From positions 1-15,098 of the forward strand of contig JAHDDN010000097.1 of assembly GCA_020629335.1 (NCBI GenBank): a stretch of 15,098 bases of DNA. The letters are read 5' to 3'. A program made the position numbers and the translations under genes. The DNA is from Chitinophagales bacterium. GTDB lineage: Bacteria > Bacteroidota > Bacteroidia > Chitinophagales > UBA2359. The notes below the pieces were generated by a model, which was not told the DNA's origin, searched no databases, and saw only the letters and a list, made by a program, of their open reading frames with translations. Positions 1 to 5,951 of this stretch are shown here, piece by piece. Position 1 is the first letter of the stretch. Each line of letters starts with the position of its first letter.

Positions 1-972
1 TTCCCTTACGAATCACTCTCCGAGTATGAATTCTTTGAAGGAAATTTAGCCGATATGAGCCCCAATAGTGAGCTACTGCCCTACGAATTACATACGCCTC
101 TTTTTTCCGATTATGCAGGCAAATCACGCTTTATTTTTATACCTGAAGGCCAAAGTGCCCAATATACCGACTTAGGCGTATTAGACTTTCCTATAGGAAG
201 TATCATCGTCAAAACCTTCTACTTTGAAAACGACTTAACAGATGCCTCCAAAGGACGAAGAATCATAGAAACACGCCTCTTAGTTAAGTACGAAACAGAA
301 TGGCAAGCCTTCTCCTACCATTGGACAGATGATCAATCAGCCGCTAACTTTTTCAAAACAGGTAAGATCGTACCAGTAGAATGGACACATACAGATGGTA
401 GCCAACGCAGTACTAACTACCTAGTACCCAACAAAACAGAATGTAAAAGCTGTCACGAAATAGACGGGAAAATGACCCTCATAGGCCCCAAGGCCCGTAA
501 TCTAAATTTCACTTATAATTATGCTGACGGCCCTATGAACCAACTAGACAAATGGCAATCCTTAGGAAAGCTTACAGGTCTTAGCGAGAATATTCCTTAT
601 AATCCAAAATGGGATGACCCATCTACAGGTTCCTTAGATCAGCGTGCTCGCGCTTACTTAGATGTCAACTGCGCCCACTGTCACAATACCAACTCACCAG
701 CTGATAATTCAGGCTTATTTCTACATTACGAAAATGTTGCAGACTCTATTGCCTTAGGAATATGCAAAACACCTGTAGCAGCAGGCGCAGGTTCAGGTGG
801 CTTCCAATACGATATCGTACCTGGCAGTGCCGATAGCTCTATCGTAATCTACCGAATGGTCACCAACGAAATAGAAGAAATGATGCCCGAAATAGCACGT
901 TCTGTCCAACACCAAGAAGGGATTGATCTTATCAGAGAATGGATTGATAGCTTGGAAGGTGGGTGTGATTAG
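1..972 (+). CDS. SO2930/HNE_0200-family diheme c-type cytochrome, 5'-truncated
   Basis: The frame is open from base 1, so the start codon and any signal peptide lie upstream of the window; the internal ATG at 55 is not the start. The visible part is 323 codons ending in TAG at 970-972. Two covalent haem-attachment motifs are present: CKSCH (442-456, visible residues 148-152) and CAHCH (670-684, residues 224-228). The early stretch LLPYELHTPLFSDYAGKSRF and the late MMPEIAR followed by a WI-x-SL helix match my recollection of the conserved protein family called HNE_0200 or SO2930 diheme cytochrome. Members are expected to be exported and to carry electrons in the periplasm, but substrate and partner are unknown. 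No partner gene is visible. Family assignment is from remembered motifs; the diheme nature is read directly from the sequence. Confidence 0.88.
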   Translation, partial: FPYESLSEYEFFEGNLADMSPNSELLPYELHTPLFSDYAGKSRFIFIPEGQSAQYTDLGVLDFPIGSIIVKTFYFENDLTDASKGRRIIETRLLVKYETEWQAFSYHWTDDQSAANFFKTGKIVPVEWTHTDGSQRSTNYLVPNKTECKSCHEIDGKMTLIGPKARNLNFTYNYADGPMNQLDKWQSLGKLTGLSENIPYNPKWDDPSTGSLDQRARAYLDVNCAHCHNTNSPADNSGLFLHYENVADSIALGICKTPVAAGAGSGGFQYDIVPGSADSSIVIYRMVTNEIEEMMPEIARSVQHQEGIDLIREWIDSLEGGCD

Positions 973-1149
973 AAAAGAATAGGCAAGGCAAATTTGACGA
1001 GAATAGCCTTGCTATTTAAAGAAAATTTAACGCAGCATAAGTGAAAAAGAAGCAGTCATAAATGAAGAGCAATTCTGTCCACTTACTTATATATCTCCTG
1101 ATAATAATTAATTCTAACATACTAGTGACTAATATACCAAGCTACTAAA

Positions 1150-1391
1150 AAAGGCTTAGGGATGGTAGCGGTATGTGGCGTCGAGAGGCGGCTTATGGAG
1201 CTTAGGCAGATGCAGGCTGGCCACGGAGTGGCAGACAAATATGCCTTAGCGGAGTAGCCGCCGAACAGCCGCATAAGAGCGGACAGCCCGACGGCTGCGC
1301 TTCGCTTGCAATGAGTAATGCATAATGATGAATGCATAATATGTTGGCTCGTGCTGCGCACTTCGCTTTTACAAGCGCAGCGGGAAGCCCC
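1150..1391 (-). repeat. Three-box dispersed intergenic element, copy A
   Basis: Read on the minus strand, this stretch aligns with 5169-5400 on the plus strand. Shared blocks in order are: box 0, GGGGCTTCCC (1391 down to 1382); box 1, GTCGGGCTGTCCGCTCTTAT (1292 to 1273); and box 2, ATACCGCTACCATCCCT (1174 to 1158). The sequence between boxes has diverged and contains small indels. After box 0 there is a GCTGCGC/GCGCAGC stem, and a further GCGCAGC precedes box 1. TAAATTTG, a match to the Bacteroidota -7 element, runs directly into box 0 (minus strand, 1398-1391). Similar GGGCGTTCCC / GTCGGGCTATCCGC / CCGCTACAATCCCT strings recur, as far as I remember, between genes in Flavobacteriia. I cannot check that here. 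Function is unknown. Confidence 0.8.
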
Positions 1392-1439
1392 AAATTTAGA
1401 TAATTGTCTATTTGTATATTGCTTAATTTCTTCATCAGT

Positions 1440-1603
1440 TTATAGTCCTCCACGTCAGGATTTGTGAAAAGTTGATGAAGCTATTTTTTTGACTCGCAAG
1501 GCGAAAAACGAAGGCAACGCATCGCGTTGGTGAGGCTTTTCAACGCAGCGAGGCGGGAAAATAGCCCATCAAAACTCAAAAATTTCGATGTGGTGGACTA
1601 TAA
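1440..1603. repeat. Long imperfect palindrome (about 164 bases)
   Basis: The stretch is self-complementary about a centre near 1522. The tip is CAACGC-ATC-GCGTTG (1515-1529). The base is TTATAGTCCTCCACGTC (1440-1456) against GATGTGGTGGACTATAA (1587-1603), 15 of 17 matching. Between them, GATGAAGCTATTTT pairs imperfectly with AAAATAGCCCATC. It would fold into one long interrupted hairpin as RNA or single-stranded DNA. No gene is encoded. It lies inside the 70-bp inverted repeat and downstream of the three-box element. Confidence 0.8.
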
Positions 1604-1761
1604 GTAGGAGGATAAAACTACTCTAACTTTATGACAAGCTCTTTTTCACTTATGCTGCGTTAAATTCTCCTTAAATAGCATAGCTATTCTCGTCAAATTT
1701 GCCTTGCCTAAATAAAAAAGCCCCTTAGTCTAAAGGCTATTTAGTTTTGTCCTCCTACTTA
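1601..1761. repeat. 20-bp inverted repeat upstream of pheS
   Basis: Bases 1601-1620 (TAAGTAGGAGGATAAAACTA) and 1742-1761 (TAGTTTTGTCCTCCTACTTA) are inverted copies with one mismatch. The left arm abuts the long palindrome at 1440-1603. The right arm ends 14 bases before the promoter-like TATCTTTG of pheS. The loop contains the right arm of the 70-bp inverted repeat, so several mutually exclusive foldings are possible. Regulatory meaning is not established. Confidence 0.75.
1719..1738 (+). terminator. Possible small stem-loop terminator upstream of pheS
   Basis: AGCC (1719-1722) and GGCT (1735-1738) enclose TTA/TAA with a short loop. The stem is preceded by an A-run (1714-1719) and followed by ATTTAGTTTTG. 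This resembles a weak, possibly bidirectional intrinsic terminator separating the repeat region from pheS. The stem is short and has an internal loop, so the call is tentative. Confidence 0.3.
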
Positions 1762-1775
1762 CCAAGCAAAAAGCT

Positions 1776-1783
1776 TATCTTTG
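1776..1783 (+). promoter_or_regulatory. Bacteroidota -7 element (TAnnTTTG) of pheS
   Basis: TATCTTTG matches the phylum consensus TAnnTTTG exactly and ends 6 bases before the ATG of pheS at 1790. A start site about 5-8 bases downstream would give a leaderless or near-leaderless mRNA. No TTG sits at the usual -33 spacing; the nearest TTTTG ends at 1749, which is too far upstream. Confidence 0.5.
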
Positions 1784-1789
1784 CGCATT

Positions 1790-2824
1790 ATGAGTAAAGA
1801 AATATTTGATCAAGTTCAACAAATGCTTTCGGAGGTGGAAGCATTTACGACCGATAATAAGGATGCTTTGGAGCAATATCGTATTCAGTATATTGGCTCT
1901 AAGGGTAGCGTGAAGAAGATATTGGGAGAATTTAGAAATATAGAACCCGCACGTAAGAAAGAGTTTGGGCAAGCAGTAAATGCCTTGAAAAAGGCCGCAG
2001 AGGATAAGTATCAGGCTTTAAAAGATGCCTTAGATAATGCAGTTGATACAGATATAGATGTCCCTGATTTGAGTATGCCTACGAATGATCGTACGATTGG
2101 GAGTAGACATCCTATTTCTATAGTAGGAGATCAGATCAATGATATATTTAATCGGATTGGTTTTACAATAGTAGAAGGGCCTGAAATAGAAGACGATTGG
2201 CATAACTTTACGGCTTTGAATACGCCAGCGGATCACCCTGCAAGGGATATGCAAGACACTTTCTATGTAAAGAAAGAGCCTGCAATGATGCTTCGTACTC
2301 ATACCTCACCTGTACAAGTGCGTACGATGATGAATAATGAGCCGCCTATACGTGTGATTTCTCCTGGTCGAGTATATCGTAATGAGACAATTTCTGCCAG
2401 AGCGCATTGCCAGTTTCATCAGGTGGAGGGGCTTTATATTGCGGAGAATGTTTCTTTCGCTGACATGAAACAAACCTTGCTTTATTTTGCCAAAGAGATG
2501 TTTGGGGAGGATACTGAATTACAGTTGCGTCCTTCTTTCTTCCCATTTACGGAGCCGTCTGCGGAAATGGATATTACTTGCTTAATTTGTAAAGGAGATG
2601 GTTGTTCAGTTTGTAAGTATACTGGCTGGGTGGAGATAATGGGTTGCGGAATGGTTGATCCGAATGTATTGCGCAACTGTAATATTGATCCTGAGAAGTA
2701 TACTGGTTTTGCTTTTGGAATAGGTATAGAAAGAACCGCCATGCTCAAGTATGGGCTGAATGACCTTCGACTCTTCTTTGAGAATGATGTGCGCTTCTTG
2801 AGACAATTTAGTACCGAAGTATAA
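1790..2824 (+). CDS. pheS: Phenylalanine-tRNA ligase alpha subunit
   Basis: The 344-residue protein is the catalytic subunit of the cytoplasmic alpha2-beta2 enzyme that charges tRNA-Phe using ATP. Residues 1-90 form the charged N-terminal coiled-coil arm that contacts tRNA. The class II catalytic core follows: SRHPI (105-109), FTIVEGPEIE (125-134), HTSPVQ (171-176), motif 2 around GRVYRNETISARAHCQFHQVEG (193-214) and motif 3 GFAFGIGIERTAMLKYG (306-322). A cysteine cluster C264-x2-C267-x4-C272-x2-C275 precedes the GW-x-EIMGCGMVDPNVL stretch and looks like a small metal-binding insertion. The start is ATG 1790; an in-frame TTG three codons upstream lies in the promoter-like motif and is unlikely. 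No pheT is adjacent in the window. Identification is very secure. Confidence 0.97.
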   Translation: MSKEIFDQVQQMLSEVEAFTTDNKDALEQYRIQYIGSKGSVKKILGEFRNIEPARKKEFGQAVNALKKAAEDKYQALKDALDNAVDTDIDVPDLSMPTNDRTIGSRHPISIVGDQINDIFNRIGFTIVEGPEIEDDWHNFTALNTPADHPARDMQDTFYVKKEPAMMLRTHTSPVQVRTMMNNEPPIRVISPGRVYRNETISARAHCQFHQVEGLYIAENVSFADMKQTLLYFAKEMFGEDTELQLRPSFFPFTEPSAEMDITCLICKGDGCSVCKYTGWVEIMGCGMVDPNVLRNCNIDPEKYTGFAFGIGIERTAMLKYGLNDLRLFFENDVRFLRQFSTEV

Positions 2825-2831
2825 ATAAGTT

Positions 2832-2863
2832 AATAGTCCATAGATTTCTAACTATGGACTATT
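2832..2863. repeat. Perfect 12-bp stem palindrome between pheS and the dehydrogenase gene
   Basis: AATAGTCCATAG (2832-2843) and CTATGGACTATT (2852-2863) are perfect reverse complements around an 8-base loop. A further partial copy, GACTATGGACC, follows at 2871-2881 and could pair with the left arm instead. It could act as the 3' end of pheS mRNA, but no T-run follows, so an intrinsic terminator is doubtful. Confidence 0.7.
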
Positions 2864-2897
2864 GACCATCGACTATGGACCTTTTAAAAAAGCTTTT

Positions 2898-3758
2898 ATG
2901 ACATTTGAGGAGATTAAAAAGATAGTGATTGTTGGCGCTGGAACTATGGGCAGTGGCATTGCACAAATGAGTGCTTTAGCGGGCTATGAAACTGTTCTAT
3001 TTGACATACAAGCAAGTGCTATCAAAAAGGCGGAAGAAAGCATTGAAAAAAACTTAGATGGGGGGATCAAGCGCAACAAACTCAGCGAGGAAGATAAGAT
3101 TGCTTGCCTATCACGTATTAGCTTCACAGACTCCTTTGAGGATTTAAAAGGCGATGTAATTATTGAGGCCATCGTGGAGAAATTAACGGTCAAAAAAGAC
3201 TTATTTCAGCGCTTGGAATTGCTCAATGATCCAAAAACAATCTTTGCGACTAATACTTCATCTATTCCTGTTACTCGTATTGCGGCGGAACTGAATAATC
3301 CTGAAAGAATGGTCGGGATGCACTTCTTCAATCCTGCCCATATCATGAAGTTGGTGGAAGTTATTTCGGGAGTAGCCACTAGCCCAGCAATAGCGGAAGC
3401 TACGAAGGCATTAGCTGAAAAGATGGGAAAGAAAGCCGTTATGGCCAAGGATTCTCCTGGCTTTATTGTGAATAGAGTCGCTCGTCATTTCTATGTGGAG
3501 AGCTTAAAAGTATTGGAAGAAAATGTTTCCGATACTGAGGGCATTGATCAACTCCTCAAAGCAACAGGTTTCAGAATGGGACCTTTTGAGTTATTAGATT
3601 TGATTGGAGTAGATGTGAATTACTCGGTTACTTGTTCCATGTTTGAGTCCTTCCATCAAGAAGCCCGATTCCGCCCTAACCGCATCCAACAACAATTGGT
3701 AGATGCGGGTCATTTTGGCAGAAAGTCTGGGAAGGGTTTTTATGATTATACGTCGTAG
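2898..3758 (+). CDS. hbd: 3-hydroxybutyryl-CoA (L-3-hydroxyacyl-CoA) dehydrogenase
   Basis: This 286-residue cytoplasmic enzyme is expected to interconvert (S)-3-hydroxyacyl-CoA and 3-oxoacyl-CoA with NAD(H) or NADP(H), in beta-oxidation or butyrate-type metabolism. The Rossmann motif GAGTMG is at 13-18, with D36 (in LFDI) as the likely adenine-ribose contact. The catalytic set S121, H142, E154 and N192 shows the spacing of the family (21, 12, 38). Typical blocks are HFFNPAHIMKLVEVI (142-156), KDSPGFIVNRV (184-194), FRMGPFELLDLIG (225-237) and the C-terminal GRKSGKGFYDY. Length fits the single-domain form, not the fused FadB/FadJ form. ATG 2898 puts the Rossmann strand at residue 8; an in-frame TTG at 2862 falls in the palindrome and is rejected. 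It converges on the minus-strand reductase gene. hbd is the best symbol, but chain-length preference cannot be read. Confidence 0.92.
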   Translation: MTFEEIKKIVIVGAGTMGSGIAQMSALAGYETVLFDIQASAIKKAEESIEKNLDGGIKRNKLSEEDKIACLSRISFTDSFEDLKGDVIIEAIVEKLTVKKDLFQRLELLNDPKTIFATNTSSIPVTRIAAELNNPERMVGMHFFNPAHIMKLVEVISGVATSPAIAEATKALAEKMGKKAVMAKDSPGFIVNRVARHFYVESLKVLEENVSDTEGIDQLLKATGFRMGPFELLDLIGVDVNYSVTCSMFESFHQEARFRPNRIQQQLVDAGHFGRKSGKGFYDYTS

Positions 3759-3783
3759 GGACGTTGCACTGCAACGTCCTACG
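3754..3783. terminator. Palindrome shared by two convergent genes, holding both stop codons
   Basis: CGTAGG-(G)-ACGTT (3754-3765) pairs with AACGTCCTACG (3773-3783) through about 12 base pairs with one bulged G and a short loop. The plus-strand TAG of the dehydrogenase gene (3756-3758) lies in the left arm and pairs exactly with the bases that form the minus-strand TAG of the reductase gene (3781-3779). The position suits a bidirectional transcription end for convergent genes, but no T-run follows on either strand. Palindromes of this GTAGGGACGTTGCA type recur in several bacterial genomes as I recall, so it may be a dispersed repeat that supplies both ends. Confidence 0.6.
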
Positions 3784-5137
3784 CCCCCAAGAAACTTCCT
3801 CCACAAACTCGAATCGTCTGTCCAGTAATACCTACAGCTCCAGGACTGGCTAAAAAAGTAATCGCCTCAGCAATATCAATAGGCAAACCTCCTTGCCCCA
3901 AACTACACAAACGCCTCGCTGCTTCTTTCACCATTAAGGGAACTTTAGCTGTCATTTTTGTTTCTATGAAGCCTGGTGCTAAGGCATTCGTTGTGATACC
4001 TCTCCCCGCTCCTTCTGTAGCCATCGCTCGCATGAGTTCTATCACGCCTGCCTTAGTAGCCGAGTAATTAGTCTGGCCCAAATTACCACCAATGCCTGAA
4101 ATGGAGGATAAGCTAATAATACGCCCGCCATCATTCATTCCCTCCTTCATCAATCCTTGAGAAAGATCCATCACTGCCTTAAAATTAACCGCCATGACCA
4201 GATCCCAATAATGTTCGGGCATTTTAGCCAAGGTTTTATCCCTCGTGATTCCCGCATTATTCACCAATATATCCAAGCCCTTCCCCACTTTATTTTGCAT
4301 AAAGTCTCGTACTTGTTGCAAAGCATCTTCCGCTGTCACATCTAATAGAAAAGCCTTCCCCCCTAATTGCTCCGCAATATCTACCATTTCCATACTTTGA
4401 GAGGCCAAGTCTGCCATAATCACTTCTGCCCCTTCTCTCGCTAATACCTTGGCTGTTTTCGCCCCAATACCTCTACCAGCACCCGTTACCAAGGCCGTTT
4501 TACCTTTCAAAGATTGCGCAATAGGCAAACCACCAATTGAGTTTGTTCGCTCATCAATATGCCATACTTGTCCAGTAATAAAAGAGGATCTCGAAGAAAG
4601 CAAAAAGTACACCACAGGCAAGATACGCTCTCGAATAGCATCTCCATCTTTAGCCACTATATCCGACACTCTCACTAATTGCACCGTCGTACCTCGCTTA
4701 CCTAATTCTCTCGCTAAAGAACGAGTCACTCCTTCTACCGAATGAATGACGGAACGTTTCTCCACACTATCTTTCTCAGCCACTTCAGGACATAGTACAA
4801 TGATGCGTCCTCCCCCTTTCACTTTCTTTAAATGCGCACTCAAAAATCGGTGCAAATAATTTAATTCCTCCAAAGTATCCAATCCAGATAAATCCATCAA
4901 AATAGCATGAGCTTTTTGCGCATCCGTAGAAACAATAGCCCCCATTTTTGCCAAAGCCGCCGCCAAATCGCCCTTGATAAAATGCTTCTCCAAACTACCC
5001 AAAAGAATAATTTTCTCCTCCAACTCATCCACTCGAACAGCCTGATTTAAACGCTTCAGTTCATAAGGTACAGGAACAGGAAGCGAAAATTGTTTGACAG
5101 CTTTTTTGAGCCATTTATTTTGTAAAAAATCTGACAT
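3779..5137 (-). CDS. fabG: Long FabG4-like 3-oxoacyl-ACP/CoA reductase (SDR family)
   Basis: This 452-residue cytoplasmic protein is far longer than classical FabG (about 245 residues) and matches the high-molecular-weight FabG type (mycobacterial FabG4). Residues 1-205 form a degenerate Rossmann-like domain; a trace of SDR ancestry shows in VEGVTRSLARELG (134-146) and FLLSSRSSFITGQVWHID (178-195). Residues 210-452 form the active SDR: cofactor motif TGAGRGIG (218-225), NNAG (293-296), and the catalytic set S345, Y358, K362 with N318 in AVNF. D243 after the second strand suggests NAD(H) preference, as in FabG4. The expected reaction is reduction of 3-oxoacyl thioesters to (R)-3-hydroxyacyl thioesters. 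It is transcribed alone; the next 800 bases upstream hold no gene on this strand. The GGSF-LGA ending is complete. Confidence 0.92.
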   Translation of the reverse strand: MSDFLQNKWLKKAVKQFSLPVPVPYELKRLNQAVRVDELEEKIILLGSLEKHFIKGDLAAALAKMGAIVSTDAQKAHAILMDLSGLDTLEELNYLHRFLSAHLKKVKGGGRIIVLCPEVAEKDSVEKRSVIHSVEGVTRSLARELGKRGTTVQLVRVSDIVAKDGDAIRERILPVVYFLLSSRSSFITGQVWHIDERTNSIGGLPIAQSLKGKTALVTGAGRGIGAKTAKVLAREGAEVIMADLASQSMEMVDIAEQLGGKAFLLDVTAEDALQQVRDFMQNKVGKGLDILVNNAGITRDKTLAKMPEHYWDLVMAVNFKAVMDLSQGLMKEGMNDGGRIISLSSISGIGGNLGQTNYSATKAGVIELMRAMATEGAGRGITTNALAPGFIETKMTAKVPLMVKEAARRLCSLGQGGLPIDIAEAITFLASPGAVGITGQTIRVCGGSFLGA

Positions 5138-5168
5138 AGTATTGGTCTTATGTTTGTTTTAATTTTTA

Positions 5169-5400
5169 GGGCGTGCCCATGCGTCGTATGAATAGGCTTT
5201 GTACCCGACTAAATTAATCATTCATCATCACGCATTATGCATTCGCCGAAGGCGCATGGTCGGGCTGTCCGCTCTTATGGGGCTATTCAGTTGCTATTTC
5301 GCTAAGTGCTGCTTGTCTCTGCGAGCCATCGCATCACTAAGCTACATTAGCACCTTCATATACGCCCCATACCGCTACCATCCCTCACGCAAAAATAGTA
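5169..5400 (+). repeat. Three-box dispersed intergenic element, copy B
   Basis: The boxes are: box 0, GGGCGTGCCC, a short palindrome (5169-5178); box 1, GTCGGGCTGTCCGCTCTTAT (5259-5278); and box 2, ATACCGCTACCATCCCT (5369-5385), followed by CACGCA. Copy A has the same boxes in the same order on the opposite strand. GCCCATGCG (5175-5183) can pair with CGCATGGTCGGGC (5252-5264), and CGCC-GAA-GGCG forms a tight hairpin just before box 1. TATGTTTG (5149-5156), a match to the Bacteroidota -7 element, lies 12 bases before box 0, so a plus-strand transcript is possible. The open frames across it are not credible proteins. Function is unknown. Confidence 0.8.
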
Positions 5401-5493
5401 GTGTGTATTGGGTCATGAGTATTGAGGCAAATGGTACTCACTACTCAATACTAAAATGCCCCATACCGCTACTATCTTTCACGCAAATTTAGT
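5364..5493 (+). repeat. Direct repeat of the element's 3' box
   Basis: A 36-base unit beginning GCCCCATACCGCTA occurs at 5364-5399 and again at 5458-5493 with five mismatches, 94 bases apart. The second unit has no box 0 or box 1, so only the 3' end of the element is duplicated. Between the units, AGTATTGAG (5418-5426) and CTCAATACT (5444-5452) form a 9-bp inverted repeat. Confidence 0.75.
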
Positions 5494-5951
5494 CAATTTG
5501 TGATTAAAGTTTTACAAAAAAAATCTGTAAAAAAATAATAGCTCCTTTGTTTTTCACATTGTTATTCTATATATTGCATGATAGTATTCTTTATGTTTCC
5601 CAATTGCATATTGAATTTCAGCTTGTTTTAGTATCAATATTTTAGACCATCCATTAAAAGAGAAATGTTTAGGTATTCTCTACATAACAAAACATGCAAG
5701 ATTTTTAAAACAATTTTTGTTAATATTTTTTTGAAATAATTTTATTATACATAAAAATACCATTCAAAATGGTATCAGTTAATCGGTATATTTATGTGTA
5801 AATAACAATTTCAAAATTTATTTGACAAATCACTAGTAGATGAGGTATACTCAATACAGAGATTCCTCTCTGATTACTAAATTTATTTAGTGTGGAAATC
5901 TTGTATCTATAAGCATAATAATACGATGGAATATTAACTAAATTGAACATC
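5494..5951. other. A+T-rich gene-free stretch upstream of the propeller genes
   Basis: No coding region or RNA gene is recognisable here. Two small inverted repeats are visible: ATACCATT-CAA-AATGGTAT (5757-5775), an 8-bp hairpin, and ACTAAAT-TT-ATTTAGT (5876-5891), an operator-like palindrome 61 bases before the next start codon. I do not see a clean TAnnTTTG promoter on the plus strand. The stretch is expected to hold the promoter and leader of the downstream secreted-protein genes. Confidence 0.5.

Larger units (their letters stand above)
981..1709. repeat. 70-bp inverted repeat enclosing a gene-free 589-bp core
   Basis: Bases 981-1050 and 1640-1709 are reverse complements over 70 positions with four mismatches (66/70). 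A weaker match extends inward to about 1071 and 1621. The left arm starts 8 bases after the stop of the cytochrome gene. The core holds no convincing gene, only other repeats (the three-box element on the minus strand and the hairpin at 1440-1603). I see no transposase and no clear target-site duplication outside the arms. This could be a non-autonomous (MITE-like) element, or two copies of one dispersed repeat in opposite orientation. The sequence does not separate these. Confidence 0.85.

Noticed and set aside
1122..1453. Minus-strand open frames of 79 and 83 codons over copy A
   Set aside because: They follow the boxes of the dispersed element. The resemblance to a frame in copy B comes from DNA repeat similarity, with indels between the boxes. 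No start context or protein family is seen.
981..1709. Insertion sequence with transposase
   Set aside because: Although the 70-bp inverted arms look IS-like, the core encodes no transposase fragment and no target-site duplication is evident.
1781..1789. TTG start for PheS three codons upstream of the ATG
   Set aside because: The TTG is part of the promoter-like TATCTTTG, and ATG 1790 gives the normal N-terminus.
2832..2881. Start of a CRISPR array
   Set aside because: Only two to three short palindromic copies with no regular spacers and no cas genes; it is a simple inverted repeat.
2862..2897. TTG start for the dehydrogenase twelve codons upstream
   Set aside because: The extension would be encoded by the palindromic repeat. 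ATG 2898 places the Rossmann motif at the usual distance from the start.
5199..5492. Plus-strand open frame of 97 codons over copy B
   Set aside because: It covers the same repeat element and part of the duplicated box; the translation has no recognisable domain.
5138..5951. tRNA or rRNA gene in the large intergenic region
   Set aside because: No cloverleaf arms, T-loop GTTCGA-like block or rRNA-like stretch could be found on either strand.
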